From positions 1 to 47,315 of the forward strand of contig JAUWPZ010000010.1 in the NCBI GenBank assembly GCA_030611315.1: 47,315 nt of DNA, written 5' to 3'. This document shows, in pieces, positions 1 to 7,910 of the stretch (positions are counted from its first letter, which is position 1; each line of letters starts with the position of its first letter). The position numbers and the translations under genes were made by a program. This DNA is from Sedimentisphaerales bacterium. GTDB taxonomy: Bacteria; Planctomycetota; Phycisphaerae; Sedimentisphaerales; Anaerobacaceae. The notes under the pieces were generated by a model, which worked only from the letters and a program-made list of their open reading frames with translations, did not search any database and was not told the DNA's origin.

Positions 1-105
1 GTAGCTTGTCATTCTGAACGAAGTGAAGAATCTCAATTGCACATTGAAAGTAATTGTATTGCTAAAGCCGGATGCTTCGCTCCGCTCAGCATGACAGCTT
101 AATTG
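1..105. repeat. Imperfect inverted repeat downstream of leuD
   Basis: The two ends of this stretch are imperfect reverse complements. GTCATTCTGAACGAAGTGAA near position 8 pairs with GCTTCGCTCCGCTCAGCATG near position 74, so the RNA could fold into a long hairpin around an AT-rich loop. The wording (cattctgaacgaagtgaagaatct) is typical of short dispersed intergenic repeats found in many environmental bacterial genomes. It lies downstream of the leuD stop and could also act as a transcript end, although there is no clear U-tract. Confidence 0.55.
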
Positions 106-155
106 CGTTAATAACAAATACAATTTTGACAGAATACTAGGTAGATCGGTCCATC

Positions 156-638
156 CTACATTTTTTTCTTTATATGTTCGAGCAGTCCGCCGTCGTTGAT
201 TATCCCAAGTGCAAAATCCGGCAGCGGATTAAAAGTAATATCAATACCAGTAGTTTTGTCTTTAATCAAGCCGGTTTTGTAATCAATTTCCAGCTCGTCG
301 CCGTCGTTGATTTGCCCCGGCCCATCCGCCGACTCAATCAGGTAGAAACCGCAGTTGATGGCGTTACGGTAGAAGATTCGCGCAAAGGATTTAGCAATAA
401 CAGTCCCGACCTTCGCCCCACGAATGGCCCAGACCGCGTGCTCCCTGCTCGAACCGCAGCCGAAGTCTTCACCTGCCACGATTACATCGCCTTCTGCGAC
501 CTTGCTGACGAAGTCCTTATCCAGGCCTTCCATGCAGTGCTCCGCCAATTCCTGCTCATCGTCTGTATTGAGGTATCTTGCCGGTATTATCTCGTCCGTA
601 TTAATGTGGTCTCTATTGTATACATGCGCCTTGCTCAT
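156..638 (-). CDS. leuD: 3-isopropylmalate dehydratase small subunit (LeuD)
   Basis: This is the swivel-domain subunit of isopropylmalate isomerase, which with LeuC converts 2-isopropylmalate to 3-isopropylmalate in leucine synthesis in the cytosol. The 160-residue length fits the short archaeal-type LeuD rather than the ~200-residue enterobacterial form. The N-terminus carries the family motif NTDEIIPARYL (residues 13-23), followed by GEDFGCGSSREHAVWAI (about residues 56-72), the conserved substrate-loop segment. It is the last gene of a minus-strand leuA-leuC-leuD series. It is separated from leuC by an unrelated four-helix-bundle gene, so it may be transcribed through that insertion. The homoaconitase small subunit is an alternative, but adjacency to leuA favours LeuD. 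Confidence 0.93.
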   Translation of the reverse strand: MSKAHVYNRDHINTDEIIPARYLNTDDEQELAEHCMEGLDKDFVSKVAEGDVIVAGEDFGCGSSREHAVWAIRGAKVGTVIAKSFARIFYRNAINCGFYLIESADGPGQINDGDELEIDYKTGLIKDKTTGIDITFNPLPDFALGIINDGGLLEHIKKKM

Positions 639-658
639 CTTTATAACCTCACTTTTAC

Positions 659-674
659 AAATCCTAAATCCTAA
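659..674 (+). repeat. AAATCC(T) repeat flanking the four-helix-bundle gene (left)
   Basis: The run AAATCCTAAATCCTAA lies between leuD and the four-helix-bundle gene. Its reverse complement, TTTAGGATTT, occurs twice on the other side of that gene (1108-1117 and 1148-1157). The gene is therefore bracketed by short inverted copies of the same low-complexity word. Confidence 0.5.
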
Positions 675-725
675 TTTCTAATCTCTAAACAATATCGAAA
701 TCCGAATAACAAATGTTCAAAAACA

Positions 726-1091
726 TTATTTACTCTTTGTTACAATAGAGCCGAATATGTGCGTAAGCTCACGGGCCTCACCTTCTAAAGTTTCTCTTTC
801 ATGCTCAACTTCTCTCTGGCCTGCTGTATCCACCAACCTCAACCAATACCGACTTTCTTTTGCTTCCTTGCGACATATCTTAATTCGCATAATGAAGTCT
901 TTCTTGCTCAGAGCCTCATTCGCCTCAATATAGTTTGCTCCGATTGAGCCGGATGACCTGATAAGTTGTTTGTCGTCCTCAATATTTGCCTGTGTTTTAT
1001 TCAATCCAGCAACGAATATCCTTATACGCTTTGCGAATTCAAGCGTCCTATCTTCCAGGTCATACCGTTTTGAATTTTGTTTTTTGGTCAT
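726..1091 (-). CDS. Four-helix-bundle protein (S23/IVS-type family)
   Basis: This 121-residue protein matches the small 'four helix bundle protein' family first known from open reading frames in 23S rRNA intervening sequences. Recognisable features are YDLEDRTLEFAKRIRIFV (residues 10-27), the SGSIGANYIEANEALSKKDF core (residues 47-66) and IKICRKEAKESRYWLRLVD (about residues 71-89). No enzymatic role is known; relatives form small helical oligomers. It interrupts the leuC-leuD pair and is bracketed by short TTTAGGATTT repeats, which suggests insertion as a small mobile unit. It starts at an ATG directly followed by a lysine-rich N-terminus. The family call is fairly sure; its role here is unknown. 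Confidence 0.85.
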   Translation of the reverse strand: MTKKQNSKRYDLEDRTLEFAKRIRIFVAGLNKTQANIEDDKQLIRSSGSIGANYIEANEALSKKDFIMRIKICRKEAKESRYWLRLVDTAGQREVEHERETLEGEARELTHIFGSIVTKSK

Positions 1092-1107
1092 TATAATTTG
1101 TTTAGTA

Positions 1108-1157
1108 TTTAGGATTTAGATGCGCCTTAGCGTACGCCTTTGGCGTATTTAGGATTT
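1108..1157 (+). repeat. TTTAGGATTT repeats and a perfect hairpin upstream of the four-helix-bundle gene
   Basis: Two copies of TTTAGGATTT (1108-1117, 1148-1157) flank a perfect 15-base palindrome, TACGCCTTTGGCGTA (1133-1147). The second copy overlaps the leuC stop codon. With the copy at 659-674, these frame the four-helix-bundle gene as an inserted block. Confidence 0.5.
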
Positions 1158-2418
1158 AAATATATTTTCTCGGGTCGGTAATCTTGCCTTCGACCGCGCT
1201 TGCCGCCGCCGTGGCCGGGCTGGCCAGATACACTTCGCTCTCGGGGTGTCCCATTCTGCCGACGAAGTTCCTGTTGGTGGTGCTGATACACTTCTCGCCT
1301 GCCGCTAATACGCCCATAAAGCCGCCTAAGCACGCCCCGCACGTCGGCGCTGCTATCACGCAGCCGGCCGAGTAAAATATATCGAACAGCCCCTCGTCCT
1401 TGGCCTGCTTCCATATACTCGGCGTAGCGGGTACTACTATCGTGCGAATGGCTGCTTCTTTGCCTTCGAGTATTTTCGCGGCGACCCGCAAATCCTCGAT
1501 TCGCCCGTTCGTACAGCTCCCGATATAGGCCTGGTCCATTGCTCCGCCGCTGCATTGGCTGACAGGCACTCCGCCGCTCGGTAAATGAGGCAGCGCTACC
1601 ATAGGCTCCATCGTCGAGCAGTCGAACTCCTCAATCCGCTCATACTCGGCGTCGCTGTCGGATTCGAAGATGGTGTAATCCTTTTTGTCCTTTAGATGTT
1701 CGTCGAGATATTGTTTTGTAATATCGTCGAACCCGATTATGCCGTTCTTCGCACCGGCCTCGATGGCCATATTTGTCATCGTCATTCGCGCTTCCATCGA
1801 CATCTCGGACAGGGTCGAACCGGCAAATTCCAACGCCTTATACAGCGCGCCGTCAACCCCGATCCTCGCGATTACCGCTAAAATGACGTCTTTGCTGTAA
1901 ACGCCCGGCGCTGGCGAGCCGTTGAGGACCAGCTTGATTGAAGCCGGCGCCTTGAACCACAGCTCACCTGTCGCAATCGCCGCCGCCAAATCAGTCGAGC
2001 CGATACCGGTACTGAACGCCGCAAAGGCCCCGTATGTACACGTATGCGAGTCGCCGCCGACAATCACCTCGCCAGGCCGGATATGCCCCTGCTCGGGCAA
2101 AAGAGCATGGCAGACCCCGGCCCTGCCCAGCTTGTAGTAATACTTTATATCGTGGCGTCTAGCCCATTCGTCTAAGCGCTTGTGCAGCTCGGCGCTTTTG
2201 ACGTCCTTGGCCGGCTGAAAGTGGTCCGGCGTAACAACTATTTTTGCACGGTCGAATACTTTATCTATCCCTTTTTCGACGAGCATTGAAATTGCCGGCG
2301 GAGTCGTAACGTCGTGACACATTATAATGTCGATTTTCGCGTCAACAAGCTCACCGGCGCCAACAGATTCCTTACCCGCCGCCTTTGCCAATATCTTTTC
2401 TGTAATGGTCATTCCCAT
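1156..2418 (-). CDS. leuC: 3-isopropylmalate dehydratase large subunit (LeuC)
   Basis: This is the [4Fe-4S] aconitase-family subunit that pairs with LeuD. The start at 2418 (ATG, giving MGMTITEKILAKAAG) is preferred to an upstream in-frame GTG at 2439 because homologues begin this way. The product is 420 residues, the size of the archaeal/type-2 LeuC/HacA group. Visible motifs include GGDSHTCTYGAF, IGSCTNGRIEDL, supplying a cluster cysteine, and APTCGACLGGFMG near residue 360, with the other two cluster cysteines. It lies downstream of leuA on the same strand, separated by a repeat-filled gap. Homoaconitase is possible by similarity, but the leuA context favours leucine synthesis. Confidence 0.93.
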   Translation of the reverse strand: MGMTITEKILAKAAGKESVGAGELVDAKIDIIMCHDVTTPPAISMLVEKGIDKVFDRAKIVVTPDHFQPAKDVKSAELHKRLDEWARRHDIKYYYKLGRAGVCHALLPEQGHIRPGEVIVGGDSHTCTYGAFAAFSTGIGSTDLAAAIATGELWFKAPASIKLVLNGSPAPGVYSKDVILAVIARIGVDGALYKALEFAGSTLSEMSMEARMTMTNMAIEAGAKNGIIGFDDITKQYLDEHLKDKKDYTIFESDSDAEYERIEEFDCSTMEPMVALPHLPSGGVPVSQCSGGAMDQAYIGSCTNGRIEDLRVAAKILEGKEAAIRTIVVPATPSIWKQAKDEGLFDIFYSAGCVIAAPTCGACLGGFMGVLAAGEKCISTTNRNFVGRMGHPESEVYLASPATAAASAVEGKITDPRKYI

Positions 2419-2471
2419 ATTTTCTATCTCTCTTTCCACAACTCATTTATTCATCTACGCATCATCTTTAT

Positions 2472-2505
2472 CCCCGCGTCTTACTCGCGCCAGCGAGTAG
2501 CGGGG
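2472..2505. repeat. GC-rich hairpin between leuA and leuC
   Basis: A strong imperfect stem: CCCCGC (2472-2477) pairs with GCGGGG (2500-2505), and inside it ACTCGC (2483-2488) pairs with GCGAGT (2493-2498). There is no U-tract, so this is more likely a REP-like intergenic repeat or mRNA-stabilising hairpin than a classical terminator. Confidence 0.6.
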
Positions 2506-2514
2506 ACTCATCTG

Positions 2515-2592
2515 CGCAATACGCAATACGCACGCTTGTCCCTTCAACAAGCTCAGGGCAAGCTCTGAGCGTAGCCGAAGGGACGCAATACG
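2515..2592. repeat. Dispersed GTCCCTTC hairpin flanked by CGCAATACG words
   Basis: GTCCCTTC (2538-2545) and GAAGGGAC (2577-2584) form an 8-bp inverted repeat. It is flanked by CGCAATACG units, two overlapping on the left (2515-2530) and one on the right (2584-2592). Parts of the same element recur at 9850-9915 and, strikingly, inside the dxr coding sequence at 11797-11893. It appears to be a short dispersed repeat of this genome. Confidence 0.65.
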
Positions 2593-2594
2593 AA

Positions 2595-4160
2595 TCACAG
2601 TTCCACTTTCACCTCGGGCTGGTCGCCTTTATTTTTTGCCGCGACCATTCGGTTGATGGCGTCAATATAGGCCTTGGCACTGCTTTCGATAATATCGGTG
2701 GAGATGCCGCGGCCGACAAAAGTTCGACCGTCGTCGATGATGCCGACTGTCGCTTCGCCCAGGGCCTCTTTGCCGCCGGTAACGGCACGAATCGAGTAAT
2801 TTTTGAGCTTGGGCGATTGGCCTGTGGCCTGCCTTATCGCCTCGTAAGCCGCATCGACCGGCCCATCGCCGCAAGCCGCCGCCGTTTTGACCTCGTCTCC
2901 GACCCGCATCTTGACGCTTGCCGTCGGCAAAGTCCCCGTTCCGCAGGCTACGTGAAGATACTGCAGCTCGTAAGTCCGCTCGACGATACGAATTTCATCA
3001 TTTATTAAGACCGCCAAATCTTCGTCGAAGATCTCTTTTTTCTTGTCGGCTATCTCCACGAATCTTTCGTATGCGTGCTTGATTTCCGCCTCGGTGAGTT
3101 TGAAGCCGAGATGCTTGCATCTATCCACGAATCCGGCCCTGCCGGTATGCCGCCCGAGGACCATCCGCGAACCGCCCAGGCCGATGGTCTCCGGCTTCAT
3201 AATCTCGTAGGTTGTTCGCTCTTTTAATATACCGTCCACGTGTACGCCGGCCTCGTGCGCAAAGGCGTTGGCGCCGACGATGGCCTTGTTGGGCTGGATG
3301 ACAAAGCCGGTCAATTGCGAAACCAACCGGCTGGTGCGGTGGATTTCCGTGGTTTTGATATTGGTTCGCACCTGCGAGCCGCTCTGCGACGAGAAAAAGT
3401 CCGCTCTTGTATGGATGGCCATAACGATTTCTTCGAGCGCGGCGTTTCCAGCGCGTTCGCCAAGGCCGTTGATGGTGCACTCGACCTGCCGGGCGCCGTT
3501 TCGCACGCCGGTCAGCGAATTGGCTACCGCCATACCGAGGTCGTTGTGGCAGTGCGTGCTTATGATGCATTTGTCGATACCGGGCACGTCGGATTTAAGC
3601 TGAGCGATGATTCGGCCATACTCGTACGGCAGGATATAACCGACCGTATCGGGTATGTTCAATGTGGTCGCTCCGGCCTCGATGACCGCAGCCAATATCT
3701 CGATGAGGAACGGCATTTCACTTCTGCAGGCGTCTTCCGGCGAAAATTCGATATCGTCCACGAATTCCCTGCAGCACTTGACGGCCTCGACCGCCATTTT
3801 CAGCACTTCGTCGGGCTTCTTTTTGAGCTTGTGTTTCATATGGACCGGCGAGGTCGCAATGAAGGTGTGAATTCGTCTCTTTTTGGCCGGGGCGATGGCT
3901 TTTCCTGCCGCTTCGATGTCGCCTTTACTGGCGCGGGCCAGGCCTGCAATCACCGGGCCGGTGAGCTGCTCGGCGATGAGCTTAGTGGCCTCGAACTGGG
4001 TGGGCGAAGAAACCGGAAAGCCGGCCTCGATTACGTCAACGCCCAAAACCGCTAACTGCCGGGCAATTTCGAGCTTTTCATTAATCGAAAGAGAGGCGCC
4101 CGGCGATTGTTCGCCGTCACGTAAGGTTGTGTCGAAAATTATAACTTTTTCTTCAGGCAT
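2595..4160 (-). CDS. leuA: 2-isopropylmalate synthase (LeuA)
   Basis: Catalyses the first committed step of leucine synthesis: acetyl-CoA plus 2-oxoisovalerate gives 2-isopropylmalate. The 521-residue product is full length. The N-terminal HMGL-like TIM barrel starts with IIFDTTLRDGEQSPGA (residues 7-22), contains the divalent-metal motif STHCHNDLGMAVANS (about residues 201-215) and the Gly-rich NGLGERAGNAALEE. The C-terminal LeuA allosteric domain (about residues 385-505) suggests leucine feedback control. It is the first gene of the minus-strand leuA-leuC-leuD series. Citramalate synthase is a related alternative, but the length and the leuCD context favour LeuA. Confidence 0.95.
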   Translation of the reverse strand: MPEEKVIIFDTTLRDGEQSPGASLSINEKLEIARQLAVLGVDVIEAGFPVSSPTQFEATKLIAEQLTGPVIAGLARASKGDIEAAGKAIAPAKKRRIHTFIATSPVHMKHKLKKKPDEVLKMAVEAVKCCREFVDDIEFSPEDACRSEMPFLIEILAAVIEAGATTLNIPDTVGYILPYEYGRIIAQLKSDVPGIDKCIISTHCHNDLGMAVANSLTGVRNGARQVECTINGLGERAGNAALEEIVMAIHTRADFFSSQSGSQVRTNIKTTEIHRTSRLVSQLTGFVIQPNKAIVGANAFAHEAGVHVDGILKERTTYEIMKPETIGLGGSRMVLGRHTGRAGFVDRCKHLGFKLTEAEIKHAYERFVEIADKKKEIFDEDLAVLINDEIRIVERTYELQYLHVACGTGTLPTASVKMRVGDEVKTAAACGDGPVDAAYEAIRQATGQSPKLKNYSIRAVTGGKEALGEATVGIIDDGRTFVGRGISTDIIESSAKAYIDAINRMVAAKNKGDQPEVKVEL

Positions 4161-5113
4161 CTGTTTTTCTCCAATTTTAGACAGGATAAACGAGAAAACG
4201 GTGTAAATCCTGTCAAAAAGTTCTAAGCTGATTTGGGCTAATTATGCCGTAAGCAGCGTTAGAATGCTACGAATTTACGAAAAAAACGGTGATTATACCC
4301 TTGAAGGGTAGTAAATTCCCGCGAGTAAGATTGTAACTTATTGTTCTAAAGCCATTTACCCGCGAACAAACAGGAAATTTCAACTGAGAGCACTATACAA
4401 TGGATTTTTGTTGTTGAAGTGTATTTGCGCCTAACGGCGCAGGAGCAGAGCGAGCAGGCCAGTGGCGGCCTGGAAGATTGAACAAGTTGTGCAATTACTG
4501 CTCATAAAACAAATTATACATAGAAAGAAAGCTTTTGCAAGAGTTTTTTTGAAATCTTGTGTAATTTTATACATCGGCTGAAAAGCAGAGGAGTTGAGAG
4601 ATTTATTGAGTAAATTAGCGGATTTGTAAATTGCGTAAATTAACAGCAGTGAAAATTTGAAAAACTGGATTTTGGGAAAAATTGGGGATTTTCAGGATTT
4701 TTTTGGATTCTTGGGAGTCGATGTTCGTTTTTGAGCTAAAAATGGGGGTAGCGTGTTAGGATGGAGCGAGTAGGCAAGAGGGATAAGAAAAAAAGGGGTT
4801 AAAAGTGGTCAAAAAGTGACAGAAATTAACACCTTTTTGCACAAAACGAACAAGAATTGCAATAAATTGGCCTAAAATTGACCTGATTTTCATCTTAACA
4901 TTTTGTCAAGTTGGGAAGTTTGGGATATTTCAATTAACCGCAGAGACCGCTGTCCTTGGGACTCCTTACGGAGAGAGCGAGGAGAAAAGATGAAAAAGTT
5001 CAAAAAGAATTTTGCCACTAAGGATCAATCTCGTATCGCGTATTGCGTTGTGCGCATTGCGTGATGACCTTCGACCACGCTAAGGATAGACTCCTTTGAG
5101 ATACATAATTTGC
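4161..5113. other. Long AT-rich non-coding region upstream of leuA
   Basis: About 950 bases with no convincing gene. Next to leuA lies an 8-bp inverted repeat, GACAGGAT (4180-4187) and ATCCTGTC (4207-4214). On the minus strand this includes a TTGACA box (4211-4216) that could be part of the leuA promoter or operator, although no good -10 follows. Further in are the palindromic repeat described at 4292-4418, an AT-rich stretch with long A and T runs (about 4500-4900), and CGCAATACG-like words near 5035-5062. No riboswitch or T-box pattern was recognised. Confidence 0.5.
4292..4418 (+). repeat. Palindromic dispersed repeat, copy A
   Basis: The copy starts with a perfect 7-1-7 palindrome, TACCCTTGAAGGGTA (4296-4310), followed by a CCGCGAGTAA segment and a TTACCCGCG segment (about 4318-4364), then GGAAATTTCAA (4373-4383) and GAGCACTATA (4388-4397). 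The first ~100 bases align base for base with 31175-31275 with scattered changes. The last ~45 bases align with 15519-15562. The three copies lie in three unrelated intergenic regions. Confidence 0.7.
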
Positions 5114-5142
5114 TTGACGGGAATCGCGGTTTTACATATTGT
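5114..5142 (+). promoter_or_regulatory. Putative sigma-70 promoter of the nuclease-methyltransferase operon
   Basis: TTGACG (5114-5119) and TATTGT (5137-5142) are separated by 17 bases, a good match to a housekeeping promoter. It lies about 75 bases upstream of the strong Shine-Dalgarno at 5205-5214 and directs transcription toward the nuclease and methyltransferase genes. Confidence 0.5.
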
Positions 5143-5204
5143 GTAGTTTGAAATCAGAAGGTTAGAAATGAAAATTTGTGTATGTAAATAGTTTTCCGTT
5201 TTTC

Positions 5205-5222
5205 AGGAGGTGATATATGTAA
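5205..5222 (+). promoter_or_regulatory. Perfect Shine-Dalgarno followed by an ATG-TAA start-stop
   Basis: AGGAGGTGAT (5205-5214) is an exact complement of the usual 16S rRNA 3' end. It is followed two bases later by ATG (5217-5219) and immediately by an in-frame TAA (5220-5222). The same frame then stays open for 49 codons to TAG at 5370. This could be a start-stop element holding ribosomes in the leader of the operon, or the remains of a leader gene killed at codon 2. Confidence 0.6.
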
Positions 5223-5249
5223 GATCAGAGATCGAGTGATGTGAGTGAG

Positions 5250-5372
5250 ATGAATGACAAGCTCGAAGATCAGACGAATGCTAACGAAGGACGAGACGAT
5301 AGACATTATATATCTCGACCTGACTTTCAAGAGCGAGCAGGATTACAATGTGCTCTTTGGCTAATGAGGTAG
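5250..5372 (+). CDS. Possible 40-residue leader ORF before the nuclease gene
   Basis: An ATG at 5250 opens a 40-codon frame ending five bases before the nuclease start. The product begins MNDKLEDQTNANEGRDDRHY and ends in a more hydrophobic CALWLMR. The frame is the same as the ATG-TAA at 5217-5222, so the intact version would have been 51 residues. No family is recognised and it shows no helix-turn-helix, so it is not an obvious controller (C) protein. Its tight spacing to the nuclease suggests translational coupling. It may equally be a non-functional remnant. Confidence 0.3.
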   Translation: MNDKLEDQTNANEGRDDRHYISRPDFQERAGLQCALWLMR

Positions 5373-5377
5373 CCTAA

Positions 5378-6835
5378 ATGCAAGGTTTGCATAAGACATT
5401 TCCGTTCCGTGATATTTTTGCCTCCTTTATAGAGGAATATTCATCGAGTGCTACCTATTGGTATGTGCCCAAGGCCCGTACACTGAACGATGAAAACGTG
5501 CAGGTAATTATGGAGATCGTTAAAGTAATCTTCTATGAATTTCTTGGATATATCTGGAACCAGGAAACACAGGACAAAATCTTAAATCGCTTTATTGAGC
5601 TTAAAATTGTCAGCCCATATGAGCCGGATGGTACCAAGGTAGACAGAACTGCCTTGATTCGTATATGGAAAAAACTCCTTGAAACGCTCGGACTCCTTTG
5701 GGTTCAGAACGACACCGAGATTGTCATCACTGATGCCGGTCTGGACTTACTGAGCGGGTCAGCGGAAGAAAGAAGATTAGTGATAGAGGGTCAAATTATA
5801 AAGTATCAGTATCCAAACCCGAGTCTCTCGGGATTATACGCTGAAAGATTCGCTGGGCTCATCCCACACTTATTCCTACTTCAGGTGCTCAAGGAATGTA
5901 ATCACCGAATAACTTCTGTGGAATATGAGTTATTCGTAAACCTTGCTCAATCGCAGGACGACATCAACCGTATCGTGCAGTATATCCATTCGTGGAGGGA
6001 TATTAACAAGAAAGAGAAGGAAGTTATTGTGGAGAGTGTGCGGGACATGGTGATGCAAGAAGGAGAAGATGGCCCGGAGCTATCCACGGATATGGAATTG
6101 GATGAGAGGCCAACTCGGTTCAACCGAATTCACCTCAATTTAAGCTACCAGAGGTCGTTTTTTGCTTTTCCCAGTTATGTAGGGATTGATGATAGTGAGA
6201 TCATCTGCCGGGAGCCCAATAAAGTTGACGAACTGCTTAGTAAATTGCTGCCCATTCTAAAAATCACTAAGTTTCGAACACTTGAGGACTGGTTCGCGTA
6301 TTTTGGAAATCCACAGAAGAAGTCTTCGTGGCTAACTTATTTGATTTCTTTAATTGAAGATGCTGTGACAAGCGAGCAAGTCAGGGAGGTGAAGACGGAG
6401 GTTGAGGAGCATAAAGATTTGCTTACTCCCGAAGAGGTAGAAAGTATTGAGAGAGCGCAGATTGAAAAGGACATTGAGACGTTCTACTGCGCTCATCCTG
6501 AGTTGCTTGAGAAAGGGCTGGTTGTGAGGGACAACGGAAGACAATTTCCAACGCCCATAGGGCGGATAGACCTGCTGTGTCTCAGCCAAAAAGGCGAATT
6601 TGTTGTGGTAGAGATCAAAGCCCAGGATGCCCGTGATTCCGTCTTCGGGCAGATATTGCGTTATATCGGATGGATTCACCGGAATATTGAAGGAGCGAGG
6701 GATAAGGTACGAGGAATCATTCTGGCTTCCAAGTTCCCAGAAACTGCCCGGTACTCGAGAATTGGACTTATGAAACCAGACTATCAAAATTTTATAAAAT
6801 TCAAAGAGCACGGTCTAAATGCACAGGATACCTAA
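5378..6835 (+). CDS. NucS/DUF91-like nuclease, probable restriction endonuclease partner
   Basis: A 485-residue protein. Its C-terminal ~120 residues match the NucS-type PD-(D/E)XK nuclease fold: GRIDLLCLSQKGEFVVVEIK (residues 395-414) supplies the catalytic Asp398, Glu412 and Lys414. It is followed by GQILRYIGWIHRN, the QxxRY-type motif of this family. The first ~370 residues are not recognised; they are helical and charged and could hold target recognition. The gene overlaps the following DNA methyltransferase by 17 bases, the arrangement of a restriction-modification operon. Cutting of specific unmethylated DNA is inferred, not shown. Alternatives are a repair nuclease or a methyl-directed defence nuclease. 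Confidence 0.75.
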   Translation: MQGLHKTFPFRDIFASFIEEYSSSATYWYVPKARTLNDENVQVIMEIVKVIFYEFLGYIWNQETQDKILNRFIELKIVSPYEPDGTKVDRTALIRIWKKLLETLGLLWVQNDTEIVITDAGLDLLSGSAEERRLVIEGQIIKYQYPNPSLSGLYAERFAGLIPHLFLLQVLKECNHRITSVEYELFVNLAQSQDDINRIVQYIHSWRDINKKEKEVIVESVRDMVMQEGEDGPELSTDMELDERPTRFNRIHLNLSYQRSFFAFPSYVGIDDSEIICREPNKVDELLSKLLPILKITKFRTLEDWFAYFGNPQKKSSWLTYLISLIEDAVTSEQVREVKTEVEEHKDLLTPEEVESIERAQIEKDIETFYCAHPELLEKGLVVRDNGRQFPTPIGRIDLLCLSQKGEFVVVEIKAQDARDSVFGQILRYIGWIHRNIEGARDKVRGIILASKFPETARYSRIGLMKPDYQNFIKFKEHGLNAQDT

Positions 6836-7754
6836 CGAATCAAATTGGCCCGAGCAATTCGTAAATAAGATAATTAACGGCAATGCTCTGGCGACCCTAG
6901 AAAATCTGCCTAGTGAATGCATAGCCCTTGCCGTCACAAGCCCACCATATTGGAATATAGTCGACTATGGAATAAAGGGGCAGATAGGACAAACTGATTA
7001 TGAACAGTACCTTTCCGACCTTCTTCCAATCTGGAAGGAAACCGAACGTGTCCTAATACCAAACGGAAAGTTGGCAATCGTAACACCAATCATGCCGATC
7101 CCCAAGAAGGTAATCAACACAAATCACACACGGCATTTGAAGAACATCAATAGTGACATTGAGCATAATATTTTGGATAACATCAAAAACCTTCACAGAT
7201 TCAGTCTGTTCGTTTGGCAAAAGCAAACATCGGTAAAAATGTTCGGAAGCTATCCTTACCCCCCAAATATCTACGAGGACAACACTATCGAATTCATCAA
7301 CGTCTATGTAAAAAATGGCGTGCCGCCGACTCTCCCGAAAGAGGCGAAAGAGCCAAGCAAACTAACACAGGATGAATGGCGAAACCTTACCATGCAGGTA
7401 TGGCCTATATACCCCGAAGACGTACAGAGGTCTGGTAAGCACCCCGCACCATTCCCGGTTGTACTTCCCAAAAGGCTAATTATGATGTACACGTATAAGG
7501 AGTGTATAGAAGCAGGCTTCGAAGGAGACATTGTACTCGATATGTTCAACGGTACTGGAGCGACATGTGTAGCGGCAAGAGCCCTAGGGCGTAAATGGAT
7601 TGGAATCGACCTTCATCACGGATATTGTGAAATAGCCCGCAATCGCATTAAAAATGAGTGTGTGGATCCATATCGTATATTGCTGGAGAAGGTAAAAGTA
7701 CGGGGAGCAGAGAGTAGCAAGCAGCTCAAGCTTTTTTCTGGATCTTTTGGGTAG
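6819..7754 (+). CDS. Beta-class site-specific DNA methyltransferase (N4-cytosine/N6-adenine)
   Basis: A 311-residue DNA methylase. The catalytic motif IV, TSPPYWN, lies near the N-terminus (about residues 40-46) and the SAM-binding motif I, DMFNGTGATCVAARALG, near residues 243-259. It is followed by WIGIDLHHGYCEIARNRI. This IV-before-I order defines the beta class. SPPY-type motifs occur in both N4-cytosine and N6-adenine enzymes, so the modified base is not settled. The start overlaps the end of the nuclease gene, so the two are translationally coupled. The likely role is protecting host DNA from the upstream nuclease. Confidence 0.88.
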   Translation: MHRIPNESNWPEQFVNKIINGNALATLENLPSECIALAVTSPPYWNIVDYGIKGQIGQTDYEQYLSDLLPIWKETERVLIPNGKLAIVTPIMPIPKKVINTNHTRHLKNINSDIEHNILDNIKNLHRFSLFVWQKQTSVKMFGSYPYPPNIYEDNTIEFINVYVKNGVPPTLPKEAKEPSKLTQDEWRNLTMQVWPIYPEDVQRSGKHPAPFPVVLPKRLIMMYTYKECIEAGFEGDIVLDMFNGTGATCVAARALGRKWIGIDLHHGYCEIARNRIKNECVDPYRILLEKVKVRGAESSKQLKLFSGSFG

Positions 7755-7760
7755 GATTTG

Positions 7761-7781
7761 GTCTCCTGATGGGATGGAGAC
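7761..7781. terminator. Small hairpin between convergent genes
   Basis: GTCTCC (7761-7766) and GGAGAC (7776-7781) form a 6-bp stem with a 9-base loop just after the methyltransferase stop. It has no clear U-tract, so termination is only possible. The 157-base gap separates the convergent methyltransferase and TcmP genes. Confidence 0.3.
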
Positions 7782-7910
7782 AACCCACTGAGGGGATTGT
7801 GGAGGTGAGAAGTTCGCACCAAATTACGGCAATGGCAAAGTTCGTATTGCGGATAACAGACAGAGGACAGAAGAAAAAATAGACGCGGATTACGCGGATT
7901 GACATTTTCA

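Noticed and set aside
3240-4055. 271-codon open frame on the plus strand
   Set aside because: It lies fully antisense to leuA, whose motifs are clear; the GC-rich codon pattern of leuA leaves the opposite strand open by chance.
4990-5064. 24-residue ORF with a GGAG site (MKKFKKNFATKDQSRIAY...)
   Set aside because: Its second half is made of the CGCAATACG-type repeat words and there is no other support, so translation by chance is more likely.
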